Of a stretch of 64,000 bases of DNA, positions 36,343-46,288 are shown in pieces. This stretch comes from Chroococcidiopsidaceae cyanobacterium YX2bin18. Its GTDB lineage: Bacteria > Cyanobacteriota > Cyanobacteriia > Cyanobacteriales > Chroococcidiopsidaceae. How positions within the stretch are numbered: position 1 is the stretch's first letter; each line of letters starts with the position of its first letter. The stretch is from NCBI GenBank assembly GCA_030446505.1, contig JAUJND010000012.1:1-64000 (forward strand), given 5' to 3'. The translations under genes were made by a program, and so were the position numbers. A model generated the notes under the pieces. The model searched no databases, was not told the origin of the DNA, and saw nothing but the letters and a program-made list of their open reading frames with translations.

Positions 36343-37169
36343 ATGTTAAATCAAAATATTCACCAAATTTCACCACGCCCATTTTTAAAATGGGCAGGTG
36401 GAAAAAGTAAGCTAATTGAGCAATATACCCCATATTTTCCTAAAGATTTTAAAACTTACTATGAACCATTTTTAGGCGGCGGTGCTGTATTTTTTCATCT
36501 CCAACCTAAAAATGCTGTTATCTCTGATATTAACTCTGAGTTAATTAACACTTACTGTTGTGTTCGAGATCATTTAGAGCAACTAATTCCACTCCTTGAA
36601 AAGCACCAGCAAAAACATAGTAAAGAATATTACTACTATGTGCGATCGCAGTTTGAAGCTACGGAATTAGCAAGCGCGGCGCGTCTAATTTATTTGAATA
36701 AAACTTGTTTCAACGGTTTATATCGCGAAAATTCAAAAGGTTTGTTCAATGTTCCAATAGGAAAATACAAAAATCCTAAAATTTATAATGCTGAGTTACT
36801 TTATTTAGTATCAGAAGCACTTCAATCTGCACAAATTACAGTAAAACCTTTCGAGTCGATTCTAAAGTATGCCAACTTCAATGATTTTGTTTACTTTGAT
36901 CCGCCTTATTATCCGTTAAGCTCTACTAGCAATTTCACAGCCTATAACTGTAATTCATTTAGTGAGTATGACCAAATTAAGCTGAGAAATATATTTATAC
37001 AATTAGCTAAAAAAGGGAGTACAAGTTATGTTATCTAACTCTGACTCTCCTTTTATTCGAGAATTATATAAGCACTTCAAAATTCACGAAATACTAGCAG
37101 CTAGGGCAATTAACTCGAATGCAGAAAAGCGAGGAAAAAATTACTGAGGTGTTAATAACTTCATATTGA
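36343..37169 (+). CDS. DNA adenine methylase (Dam-type), two frameshifts near the 3' end
   Basis: Alpha-class N6-adenine methyltransferase that most likely modifies GATC. Motif I FLKWAGGK (SAM binding) is at residues 15-22, with YYEPFLGGGAVFF after it and the catalytic DPPY in FVYFDPPYYPLS. An extra G at about 37013-37018 and one A too many at about 37135-37141 interrupt the end; corrected, the tail reads VMLSNSDSPFIRELYKHFKI, then AINSNAEKRGKI and stops at 37169, 274 residues in all. No cognate nuclease is adjacent, so it is an orphan methylase. GATC is the core of HIP1 (GCGATCGC), abundant in this genome. It directly borders the IS4 element. Confidence 0.82.
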
Positions 37170-37238
37170 ATAATTAAAACGCTCTCATACGCCTTATTCT
37201 TAAATTTAACTTTATCATTTTTCCTCGATTATTACTAT

Positions 37239-38399
37239 GTATTTAACCTAAGTACAGGACAAAAGCTTGCAGACAATGAAAGGGAAAGGGTTTCATGAGA
37301 ATTACTACATTCTTAAGCCATGAAACCCTATGAATCAGGTTACTTTACTTCGAGATGCTTTGCGCCCTCATCTAAGTTGGCATGGTGCAAGATTGAGCTT
37401 TATAGCAGCTTTTTTGATTGCGTTGCTGCGAGTCAGAACTGTTAACCTCAGTGAACTGGCAACTGGATTCAGTGGCAAGGCTCAAACAACCTCTCATTAC
37501 AAACGGCTCCAGCGGTTTTTCCATCACTATGAGATGCTCCCTGCGGAAATTGCACAAGCCGTTGTTGCCCTGATGGCGATTCCTGAGCCATGGGTGGTTT
37601 CAATTGACCGCACCGAATGGCAGTTTGGAGATTGCGTCTTCAACATTCTGATGCTGGGGGTAGTGCATGAAGGGGTTGCTTTCCCTCTAGTATGGTGTCT
37701 ACTCGACAAACGGGGAATTCCAATAGTGCTGAACGCATGAAGTTGTTCAACCAATTCCTAGAACGTTTTGGGGAACGAGAAGTTGCCTGCCTCACAAGCT
37801 GACCGAGAGTTCGTGGGTAAAGACTGGTTTGGCTATCTGCTTAGTAAACCACTCACCCCTTTTCGGATTCGGATTCGAGAGAATTATAAGCTCAATGATG
37901 GTCGTCAGAGTCTCAAAATTGGGGTTGTGTTTGCAGATTTACAACCTGGACAAACCAAAATTCTGCGTCATCAACGATGCTTATGGGCATACTGGCTGTA
38001 CATTGCTGCCTTGAGATTAGATGACGGTTCCCTATTGGTTGTTGCGACACAAGCGCACCCACATCAGCAATCACTGATTACGCCAAAAGATGGGGAATTG
38101 AAACGGTTTTCGGCATTCTCAAAACTCGTGGGTTTTGCTTGGAATCCACTCATCTAAAGAACCCTGAGCGTTTGAGTAAGCTTCTGGCATTGCTATCCTT
38201 AGCCTTGTGTTGGGTCATTTTAACAGGGGAATGGCTACACCAACTTAAACCACTCACCATTAAAAAGCATGGACGTAAAGCAAAGAGCATTTTTCGCTAT
38301 GGCTTTGACCATCTGCGAAACATTGTTCTCAATTTAGAGCAGAAAATGGATGATTTCTTGAATGCTCTACATTTTTTGTCCTGTACTTAGGTATTTAAC
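37239..38399. mobile_element. Complete IS4-family element with 9-bp target duplication
   Basis: A 1143-bp element spans 37248-38390. Its ends are 17-bp perfect inverted repeats, CTAAGTACAGGACAAAA at 37248-37264 and its complement at 38374-38390. It is flanked by the direct repeat GTATTTAAC (37239-37247 and 38391-38399), the target-site duplication. A single transposase gene fills it. Both ends and the duplication are exact, so insertion is recent. It sits between the Dam gene and a monooxygenase-like gene and touches the latter's stop codon. Confidence 0.93.
37330..38390 (+). CDS. IS4-family transposase, frameshifted
   Basis: DDE transposase. First Asp in VSIDRTEWQFGDC, second Asp in LTADREFVGKDWF, and the IS4 YREK signature in YAKRWGIETVFGILK, where Y-x2-R-x3-E-x6-K spacing is exact. 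Frames break near 37720 (one A missing in GGGGAATTCC), near 37793 (one extra A in CACAAGC) and near 38070. The stop TAG is formed by the right inverted repeat. With exact ends and duplication but a broken gene, either the breaks are errors or the copy became inactive after insertion; corrected length is about 350 residues. Confidence 0.85.
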
Positions 38400-38686
38400 A
38401 TAATTTCTTCAAAATGTTCAACTGTTGGGAAAGGCTCATAGTAATGATGAAGAAGTTGTTTCCATTGTTGGTATTTAGGAGAGCTTCTAAATTCAACAGT
38501 GTGAGCTTCTAAGGTTTTCCACTTGACAAGTAATAAATATTTACCCTTAACTTCTATACATTTATGAAGTTCATGAGATAAATAACCATTAATAGATGAA
38601 ATAAGACTGGAAGCCTGTTTAAAAGAATCTTCAAAACTGGTTTCTAGGTCATCTTTTACATAAAGCATAACTGCCTCAAGAATCAT
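38387..38686 (-). CDS. Antibiotic-biosynthesis-monooxygenase-domain (ABM) protein
   Basis: A 99-residue ferredoxin-like dimeric alpha-beta barrel protein of the ABM family, which includes small oxygenases and heme-degrading enzymes. Recognisable features are the N-terminal strand ILEAVMLYVKDDLETSFEDS, the helix FKQASSLISSINGYLSHELH, strand KYLLLVKWKTLEAHTVEFRS and the helix YQQWKQLLHHYYEPFPTVEH. The last codons ACC TAA lie in the inverted repeat of the IS4 element. Before insertion the gene would have ended ACA TAG, as the left flank shows, so the protein sequence (ending MLNT) is unchanged. Substrate unknown. Confidence 0.8.
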   Translation of the reverse strand: MILEAVMLYVKDDLETSFEDSFKQASSLISSINGYLSHELHKCIEVKGKYLLLVKWKTLEAHTVEFRSSPKYQQWKQLLHHYYEPFPTVEHFEEIMLNT

Positions 38687-38702
38687 CTCAGTTTTCTCTC
38701 AA

Positions 38703-39637
38703 TTAAGTTATTTTTAATTGCACAATACCTTGATCGAAAACGTGATTATCAGTACCGATACCACTGATTACGATGCGATCGCTATACACGTCAAACGCTG
38801 CAAAACTTAATTGACTAGCAGAATGCGCCGTCCAAATTGAACGATCTACTGGGCGAACTCCAGCACCAGCACCACAAATTAGGTAAGTTGTGCCGTTAAT
38901 GGAGCGAGTGCGTTCATAGTTATGATCATGACCATTGATATAAAGTTGAACACCGTATTTTTGCAAGATTGGTGTCAATGTTTTGATTAAATTTTGATTT
39001 ATCCCGTAGCGACCAGATGAATAAATTTGGTGATGACCAAACACTACTTTCCAAGGAGCATTACTGCGGCTTAGTTCTTGCTCTAACCAAATTAACTGAG
39101 TCTTCCAATCAGCATTAGAGTTGGTATCTAAGGCAAAAAACTGCACTGGATCGCGACGGAAAGTATAATAGCGTCCTTGCATATTGAAGCCCGAATAAAG
39201 GACTTGAGGATTGCCATTATCAGTGCGAATATCATGATTACCTAGACAGGCATGAAATTTAACGCCTTGCTTGAGCAAAGGCTGATAGGGACGTTCAAAC
39301 ACTGCGTTAATCTTTTCGATTTCACCATCGTTGTAAATATTATCTCCAGCCAATAGTGCCAAATCAAACTCATTTTGGCTGTGATAACGAGTCATTGCTT
39401 TAGCTACAGCATATTGATCCTGCGTTCCAGTTCCTTTGTATCGGCAACAGAGACAAAACGGAGCATAGGGGGTTTGAGTTTTGAACCCCAAGAAGTTGCT
39501 GGTTCTCCAATAGTAGAGGCGATCGCTGGATGTATATCAGCACTATTAACGTGATACCGCAGTATCTTCCCTAAAAAAGCTAAACCAAAACTGCTAAGGC
39601 TACCTAAAAATAGGAACTGACGACGTTTAAGCGGCAT
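38703..39637 (-). CDS. Exported metallophosphoesterase (purple-acid-phosphatase-like), one frameshift
   Basis: Calcineurin-like phosphoesterase. The N-terminus MPLKRRQFLFLGSLSSFGLA is a twin-arginine-type signal (KRRQFLFLG), so the folded enzyme is exported. Metal-binding motifs follow: the first Asp of the family should be near FVSVADT, then LLAGDNIYNDG (GDxx), ACLGNHDIRTDNG (GNHD), VVFGHHQIYSSG (GHxx) and YINGHDHNYERT (GHxH). One indel near 39425-39435 separates the signal part from the catalytic part. The C-terminus (IVISGIGTDNHVFDQG) is the usual small beta domain. It is likely a phosphatase for phosphate scavenging. Confidence 0.82.
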
Positions 39638-39729
39638 GAAATTATTACTCTTATAGCGTGGAATAGGTTAACTATAGGAGGCGGATCGCCGGATTCAACA
39701 ACCTGAGATAAATTACCATTTTTTCTCGC

Positions 39730-40378
39730 TTAGAACTGATATCCTTGGTCAACCCAGTAGTGCCAGTCTGCAATTGCTGCTTGAGTTTTGGGATCAGCGT
39801 CAATGGCTTCTATGTCACAGAGGGGTACAGAAAAAGTATCTTCAACCGTACCTTCTTTGTAAAGCAGTTCAACGAACATTTCCTCGGAACAATACTCTTC
39901 TGGTGACCAAAGAGGAGGGGGGGACAAGGAGACAAGGGGACAAGGGGGAAGATTGATCAAGCCCCCGACAAATGGTCTCAAGAAGAGCGACTAACGCCTT
40001 TGGAGAGAAACAAAAGAATTGTGCCGAGGCACACAGTGCGCTGTTTTTTGGGGCAAATACTTTGTCCCAAAATAACAGCATGAGGCACAAAGCGTCATTG
40101 TTACAAGCCCCTACGCATCAAGTATGGGGTTTCCCGCAAGTCCGCCCTTCCCCTTGTCCCCTTGTCCTCTTGTGTGACATTCCCACCACTTCAACTGTTT
40201 CACTAGTTAAAGAGGAGGTACGTCTGCGGGAAGTCCACAAAGCCTTAAATGGGAAGTTGAGGTGATTGTCAAGGTAGTAGTACCAACCCATCGCCCGTTC
40301 TTCTTTGTTATAGGCATCAACTACTATTTCCAGATCAATTCGCTCTTCTCGGCTGTCGTCCCTTTCATTGGCAGGCAT
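39730..40378 (-). pseudogene. CcbP-like calcium-binding protein split by a small insertion
   Basis: The N-terminal part (from 40378: RIDLEIVVDAYNKEERAMGW, YYYLDNHLNFPFKA, then TSETVEVVGMS) and the C-terminal part (PEEYCSEEMFVELLYKEG, PLCDIEAIDADPKTQAAIAD, WHYWVDQGYQF) match the cyanobacterial CcbP family, acidic proteins that bind Ca2+ and in Anabaena modulate heterocyst formation. They are separated by 266 bases at 39908-40173. Removing the insert and one GTGAC duplicate joins MS-PEEY in frame, giving 378 bases and 125 residues. As it stands the protein is truncated after VGMSHKR and continues into non-native sequence. Confidence 0.8.
39903..40178. mobile_element. 266-bp fold-back (MITE-like) element with GTGAC target duplication
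   Basis: The insert (39908-40173) is flanked by direct repeats GTGAC (39903-39907 and 40174-40178). Its ends are imperfect inverted repeats rich in GGGGACAAGG (left, AAAGAGGAGGGGGGGACAAG; right, the complement of AAGAGGACAAGGGGACAAGG). The interior holds further palindromes, the largest at 40041-40078 pairing CTGTT-TTTTGGG with CCCAAAA-AACAG. It encodes nothing credible. No transposase is within it; a full-length partner elsewhere would have to mobilise it. Confidence 0.75.
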
Positions 40379-40628
40379 AGGATATATGATGATATTGCTA
40401 AGTTTAGGAGTACAGGAGCGATCGCTTACTCTATCTCAATCTGAAATTTACAAGAAGTAATCGCCATTTCTAGTAAAATCTGCAAATTTTAAACTTGACT
40501 ACTATGACTGGATGGGTTCTTGCTATTTAAGTTAAGCAGAAGCAATGAAGTGATAAATTAGGGCTAAAGAAGCAGCACTTTTAAGAATTTATTTTATTTG
40601 AGCCTGATGCGCTGTTGAGGGAAATTAA

Positions 40629-41426
40629 ATGTCACAAAATCAGTCCCAACCACAACCGCCGTCTTCCCCAGAACCCCCAGGGAATCCGAAGCAACCCCAG
40701 ACGCAGCAACTGAAAGCCCAAACTATCAAATTTCTCCGAGGAACAATTGGGGTGTTAGAAGGGGTGGTGGTGAAACTGGAGGCAACACCAACAGTGGCTA
40801 CAACACCAAGTTTGGACAAGCAGAATTGGTGGAGTGCTGCACTAAGTAAAATTCGCTCTTTGTTACCGGAAAATATTTCTGCAAACCTGTCAAATACAGC
40901 TTTGACTGGGATTATTGCTGGAGTTGCTGTAGTTCTTATTTGGACAACCTCAGCCCTCCTGTCTGAGAAGCCTCAGCCTCCTGAAGTGGCAAGTGTTCCT
41001 GACGCGGAAGTGCCTGCCCCAATAACGGCTCCACCTGAGTTGACAGCACCCGCAGCCCCAGAACCAATTGAGGTAACACCGTCTCCACCAGAACCAAGTC
41101 CCGCGCCTCCTCCTTTAGAACTGACTCCAGAGCAAAATCTGATCGCGTCAATAGAAAATCAAGTAGCTGAAATAAGTAATCGCTACGCCGATGGATTGAT
41201 TCAGTCAATTCAAGCCAATTTTCAAGGCAGCTGTCTAACTATTAAAGTCGGTGATGGCTGGTACAATTTCAAACAATCGCAGCAGGATAACTTAGCAACC
41301 CAGATGCTGGAACGCTCCAAGGAACTGGACTTCAGCCAGCTGGAAATTACAGATCCTCAAGGAACACTGCTGGCTCGTAGCCCCGTGGTAGGTTCTGAGA
41401 TGGTGATCTTGAAGCGGCAGGCTTAA
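40629..41426 (+). CDS. Membrane-anchored proline-rich protein of unknown function
   Basis: A 265-residue protein. Residues 1-30 are Pro/Gln-rich; about 30-57 is a helix (LKAQTIKFLRGTIGVLEGVV). One transmembrane segment lies at about 93-113 (LTGIIAGVAVVLIWTTSALL). A long Pro/Glu/Ala spacer (115-165, repeated PPE and APE units) follows, then a folded C-terminal domain of about 95 residues (EQNLIASIENQVAEISNRYA; SCLTIKVGDGWYNFKQSQQD; ERSKELDFSQLEITDPQGTL). The domain is probably outside the cytoplasm. Such single-span Pro-rich proteins are conserved in cyanobacteria without known role. Intact. Confidence 0.65.
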   Translation: MSQNQSQPQPPSSPEPPGNPKQPQTQQLKAQTIKFLRGTIGVLEGVVVKLEATPTVATTPSLDKQNWWSAALSKIRSLLPENISANLSNTALTGIIAGVAVVLIWTTSALLSEKPQPPEVASVPDAEVPAPITAPPELTAPAAPEPIEVTPSPPEPSPAPPPLELTPEQNLIASIENQVAEISNRYADGLIQSIQANFQGSCLTIKVGDGWYNFKQSQQDNLATQMLERSKELDFSQLEITDPQGTLLARSPVVGSEMVILKRQA

Positions 41427-41454
41427 AATAGTTTTGAGCAAGCGTTTCCGTTGG

Positions 41455-41478
41455 CTCCTGACTTTCAAAAGTCAGGAG
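41455..41478. terminator. Hairpin between convergent genes, bidirectional terminator candidate
   Basis: CTCCTGACTT (41455-41464) and AAGTCAGGAG (41469-41478) are perfect inverted copies with a four-base loop. The nanE stop codon lies partly in the loop. There is no strong T-run on either side. Confidence 0.45.
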
Positions 41479-42172
41479 AACGGCGGTTTTGAGTTTTGAG
41501 TTCTAAGTTATAAGCTTTGACTTGGAGATCGATACCTGTGATTGCAGTACCAACGACAACAGCGTAAGCCCCTAAATTTAGAGCCTGACAAGCCATTTGG
41601 GGTGAAGAGATGCCACCTTCACAAATTGCGGGAATGTTTAGTTGTTTCATTTGGCTGAGGAGTTCAAAGCCGGGAGGAGAAAAGTGTTGAGTTTGGGCAG
41701 TGTAGCCGTAAAGCGTAGTTCCGACAATATCTGCACCAGCTGCTTGTGCTGCTACTGCGGCTGCAATTGTATCTACATCTGCCATCACAGGCTTACCCAG
41801 TTGATTGTGAATTTGGGCAATCAAAGAGGCAACTTTTTCAGGGCGGTTTCTTAAAGTGGCATCTATAGCGATGATATCTGCCCCAGCATCAGCGATCGCC
41901 ATAGCATGATCGAACTGCGGCGTAATGTAAACTTCATACCCTGGTAGTTGTTGCTTCCATAACCCAATAATTGGGGCTTTAACTTGTTGTCGTACTGCAC
42001 TAATATGAGCGGGGGTGTCAATCCGTACTGCAACTGCCCCTTGGTTTATTGCTGCTTGGGCGATCGCCGCAATTACAATTGGCTGATGTAGCGGTGAGTC
42101 AACAGGAGCTTGACAGGATACAATCAAGCCGTGACGGAGGGATTCAATAACACTAGTGAAGTCAACTGGCAT
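41465..42172 (-). CDS. nanE: N-acetylmannosamine-6-phosphate 2-epimerase
   Basis: A 235-residue TIM-barrel enzyme interconverting ManNAc-6-P and GlcNAc-6-P in amino-sugar catabolism. Family features are LRHGLIVSCQAPVDSPLH at the start, APIIGLWKQQLPGYEVYITP, GADIIAIDATLRNRP (catalytic and phosphate region) and the phosphate-binding ICEGGISSPQMACQAL with AYAVVVGTAITG. The last 15 residues (LELKTQNRRSPDF) are coded by a TTTTGAG-type repeat and a hairpin and are probably not part of the fold. With glmS and the GH3 enzyme it gives the window an amino-sugar theme, though the genes are not clustered. Intact. Confidence 0.88.
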   Translation of the reverse strand: MPVDFTSVIESLRHGLIVSCQAPVDSPLHQPIVIAAIAQAAINQGAVAVRIDTPAHISAVRQQVKAPIIGLWKQQLPGYEVYITPQFDHAMAIADAGADIIAIDATLRNRPEKVASLIAQIHNQLGKPVMADVDTIAAAVAAQAAGADIVGTTLYGYTAQTQHFSPPGFELLSQMKQLNIPAICEGGISSPQMACQALNLGAYAVVVGTAITGIDLQVKAYNLELKTQNRRSPDF

Positions 42173-42375
42173 AACAAGATTTTGAGTTTTAGGTTATGAG
42201 CATCTTCGCAGGTTGAGTTAAATCAGTTGCACCAGATCACGGTGATGTTCGTAATCGCGCCTTCGCGGAGAGTGTCTGTCGTCAAGTGCAAGATATCAGT
42301 TAAATCATCTGGATGCTAGGCTAAAAAAGTTTTTTACCCCGCTTAACATTCAGTCTAAGCCGACAAGAGAAGATT

Positions 42376-45300
42376 ATGCATCGTATAAATGCGACACCTG
42401 GAGGCTGGAACTTTGGGGTAGAAGGCGTTATTTTTTTGGAGCAAACCCCCGCTCCCCTAGTATTTCTAACTGCCGCTGATACCGACATTCAAACCCTAGC
42501 AGCAGCAGTCCCCAAACTACCAGATGGATTTCCCGCATTGCGAGTCGCAAACCTCTTGCAGTTGCAACAACAGCTAAGTATTGATACTTATGCTGAGGAA
42601 GTTTTGGAGCAAGCACAGGTGATTGTCCTGCGGCTTTTGGGGGGACGTTCCTATTGGACTTACGGCTTAGAAGTATTACAAGAAACTGTGCAGCGTACTG
42701 GTGCAGCGTTGTTTGTCATCCCAGGAGACGATCGCGTAGATCCAAATTTAATTACTCACTCAACAGTTTCTCTTGCAGCCGTTAATCAGCTGTGGCGCTA
42801 CTTTACTGAAGGCGGCGTTGAAAATACTGTCAATGCCCTTCAGTTTGTCGCTGATATTTGTCTCAAAACAACTTATAATCCATTGCCACCACAATTAATT
42901 CCGCGTGTTGGTTTGTATCCCTGGAGATCGGGAGCGGGGAAGCGGGGGAGCAGGGGAGCAGGGGAGCAGGGGAGCAGGGGAGCAAGGGAGAAAAGCTTAT
43001 CACCTCAAAAGGTTGGCATTCTGTTTTATCGCGCTCATTATTTGGCTGGAAATACATTACCAATTGATGCACTTTGTCAAGCACTAGCCCAAAGACAGTT
43101 AGAACCAGTACCAGTTTTTGTGTCATCTCTGCGTGTTCCTGATGTGCCATCAGATTTGTGTTCGTACTTGATGCCAAAAGACCAAGAGGGACTTCAGGTG
43201 TTGCTGACTAGAACTAGTTTTTCTCTGGCGCGTTTAGAAGCTGAGACACCTCAGCTTGATTTGTGGCAGCAAGTGGATGTGCCAGTGTTGCAGGTAATTC
43301 TGAGTGGTGGGACAGCTGATGGGTGGGAATCGCAGTTTCAAGGGCTTTCACCACGAGATATGGCGATGAATGTAGCTCTACCAGAGGTAGATGGGCGGAT
43401 TATTAGCCGTGCTGTTTCCTTTAAAGCTGTGCAAACCCGCAATCCAGATCTAGAAACGGATGTAGTCGTTTATCAACCGATGAGTGATCGGATTAACTTC
43501 GTCGCTGATTTAGCAGAACACTGGGTACGCCTACGCTCTTTGCCACCGCAAAAACGACGAATTGCTCTGATTTTGGCAAACTACCCTAACCGTGATGGTC
43601 GCCTAGCAAATGGTGTCGGACTGGATACTCCAGCTAGCTGTATAGAAATACTCAAAGCACTTGAAATAGCTGGGTATGAAGTTGAAAATTTACCGCAAAC
43701 TGGGGATGAACTAATTCAACGCCTAACAACTGGCGTAACGAATGACCCTGAAGGTCAATTAAGACCAGTGTTGCAACAGGTGAGTTGGTTGGAGTATCAA
43801 CAATATTTTGCGACATTGCCTCCTTTGGTACAAGAAGGGATTTGCGATCGCTGGGGAACTTGTGAGCAGGGAGAGAATACCTCAGCTTTTGCTATTTCCG
43901 GGATTCAACTGGGGAATGTGTTTGTCGGGATTCAACCCGCGCGAGGCTATGATATTGACCCGACTTTAAATTATCATGCCCCTGATTTAGAGCCGCCCCA
44001 TGCTTACCTGGCTTTTTATTATTGGGTAAGAAAAAATTTTGATGCTGATGCAGTTGTTCATGTGGGCAAACATGGAAATCTAGAGTGGCTACCAGGTAAA
44101 AGTGTCGCCCTGTCAAATCGTTGTTATCCAGAAGTAGCGCTTGGTTCCTTGCCGCATCTGTACCCATTTATTGTCAACGATCCGGGTGAAGGAGCACAAG
44201 CTAAACGTCGTGCTCAGGCAGTGATTATAGACCACCTGACACCGCCGATGACGAGGGCGGAACTGTACGGTTCTTTGGCACAACTGGAAGGATTAATTGA
44301 TGAGTATTACGAAGCTCAAAGTTTAGACCCGTCAAGACTGCCAGTAATATGCGATCGCATTACTCAGTTAGTCTGCTCTGAACAGTTGCATCAAGATTTA
44401 GGCGTAGATTTAACATCAACCGCTCCCTCTGATCTCGCGGCATTTCTTACCCGTGCTGATGGCTATTTGTGCGAACTGAAAGAGGCGCAAATTCGTGATG
44501 GTTTGCACATTTTTGGTCAGTGTCCCCAAGGACGACAGTTGCAGGACTTAGTTGTGGCGATCGCGCGTCAGCCTAGCAATAATCACATCGGGATAACCCG
44601 TGCGATCGCACAAAGTTGGGGGCTAGATTTCGACCCTCTAACAGCAGATTTAAGCACTCAGCTATCAGCAGTTGATCTGAAGACTTTAACTGATAAAACT
44701 CAGCACTCTTGTCGCACTGTGGGAGATGCGATTGAAGTATTGGAGCAACACGCAGCAGATTTGGTAGAACAATTAATAACTGCTTATTCTGTAGAGCCGT
44801 TGCTTACTACGTCTTTACCTGAATTAGACTGGATACGCGATCGCCTCCTTCCGGCTCTGCAACAAACAACTCAAGAAATCACTCAGTTATTGTGTGGACT
44901 AGATGGGCGATATGTCCCTAGTGGAGCAGCTGGTGCGCCTACACGCGGTCGTCCAGAGGTATTGCCCACAGGTCGTAATTTCTACTCGGTAGACATTCGT
45001 GCGATTCCGACTGAAACTGCTTGGGATATTGGTCGTAAGGCAGCCGCAGCACTTATTGAACGCTATACCCAAGAAAATGGCGAATATCCCAAAACACTAG
45101 GCTTATCTGTTTGGGGAACTTCCACAATGCGGACTGGTGGTGATGATATTGCCGAAGCATTAGCTTTAATCGGCGTTCAGCCAGTCTGGGATGGTATTTC
45201 ACGGCGGGTAGTAGACTTTGAAATTTTGCCACTTTCTGCTTTATCACGTCCTCGTGTAGATGTAACTTTACGAATCTCAGGCTTTTTCCGTGATGCTTTT

Positions 45301-46177
45301 CCTAATCTGATTGATTTATTTGATTCTGCTGTTACAGCTGTGGCGGCATTGGATGAACCGTCAGACCAAAATCCAATAGCCGCGCAAGTACGCCAGGAAA
45401 CACAGCATTGGCAAACCACTGGATTAACTCAACAACAGGCAGAAGTGCGATCGCGTTACCGAATCTTTGGCTCTAAACCCGGAGCTTACGGCGCTGGACT
45501 CCAAGGCTTAATTGAAGCCCAAAACTGGACAGATGACCAAGATTTAGCCCGTGCTTATATTAACTGGAGTTCTTACGCCTACTCCAAATCATCTGAAGGT
45601 CGCGCCGCTCCAGAAGCGTTTGAGCAGCGTCTACAACAAATGCAAATTGTTTTACACAATCAAGACAACCGCGAACACGATTTGCTCGATTCTGACGATT
45701 ATTACCAATTTCAAGGCGGTTTAACAGCAGCAGTACGTTCTGTACGTGGGCAAAATCCCCAAACATACTTTGGTGACAATTCAATTCCTGCAAACCCGCG
45801 CGTTCGCAACCTCAATGAAGAAATAGCAGTCGGGTCTCGTTCCCGCGCTAGTTAATCCTAAGTGGATTGCTGGAGTGATGCGTCACGGCTACAAAGGTGC
45901 ATTTGAAATGGCGGCAACGGTAGATTATTTATTTGCCTACGATGCCACAGCTAAGTGTGTAGAAGCTCATATGTATCAAGGTATTGCAAAAGCTTACCTT
46001 TTCGATCCGGCTGTCCAAGCATTTATTCAAGAAAAGAACCCTTGGGTGCTGCGAGATATGGCAGAAAGATTATTAGAAGCGCATCAACGTGGTCTATGGC
46101 AAGAAGTTGATCGGCAGATGCTGGATAGATTGCGATTACTTGTTCACCAAGCCGAGGCAATTATTGAGGAAAAGTAG
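42376..46177 (+). CDS. cobN: Cobaltochelatase subunit CobN, one frameshift
   Basis: Large ATP-dependent chelatase subunit inserting cobalt into the corrin ring; it is a relative of the magnesium chelatase H subunit ChlH but about 1260 residues long. Diagnostic blocks are LALILANYPNRDGRLANGVG-like (RIALILANYPNRDGRLANGV), VHVGKHGNLEWLPGKSVALS, PFIVNDPGEGAQAKRRAQAV and SVWGTSTMRTGGDDIAEALA. The frame breaks near 45835-45850 (apparent end SRSRAS); one base offset restores LVNPKWIAGVMRHGYKGAFE and the end HQAEAIIEEK at 46177. An in-frame low-complexity insert at 42930-42995 (encoding RSGAGKRGSRGAGEQGSRGA) carries five tandem octamers. Confidence 0.9.
42945..42984 (+). repeat. Five perfect tandem GGGGAGCA octamers inside cobN
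   Basis: Five copies of GGGGAGCA lie head to tail, with partial copies on both sides (GGGAGCGGGGAAGCG before, AGGGAG after). The unit length is not a multiple of three, so gain or loss of one or two copies would shift the cobN frame. Related GGGAGCAGGGGAG sequence also occurs alone at about 50207-50221. The G4 runs could also form a quadruplex. Confidence 0.9.
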
Positions 46178-46189
46178 CTATCAAATTTT

Positions 46190-46288
46190 ATCAGAAAAAA
46201 TGCTCATAATCATCATGGCTGCCAATCCAAAACCATGTAACTGTTATCACCCTCCAAAATGCCAACTGCCCGATAAGCCAAGGTTATT
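46190..46288 (-). pseudogene. C-terminal remnant of a RelE/ParE-type toxin
   Basis: On the minus strand the sequence reads RITLAYRAVGILEGD and, one frame over, VTWFWIGSHDDYEHFF followed by a stop. The pair RA-G-LEGD plus TWFWIGSHDDYE is the typical end of cyanobacterial RelE/ParE-like type II toxins. The N-terminal two thirds and any antitoxin are missing; the fragment begins exactly where the IS6 element starts (46289). Confidence 0.6.

Noticed and set aside
36343-38390. Dam gene as cargo of the IS4 element
   Set aside because: The inverted repeats and the 9-bp duplication delimit only the transposase; dam lies outside the left repeat.
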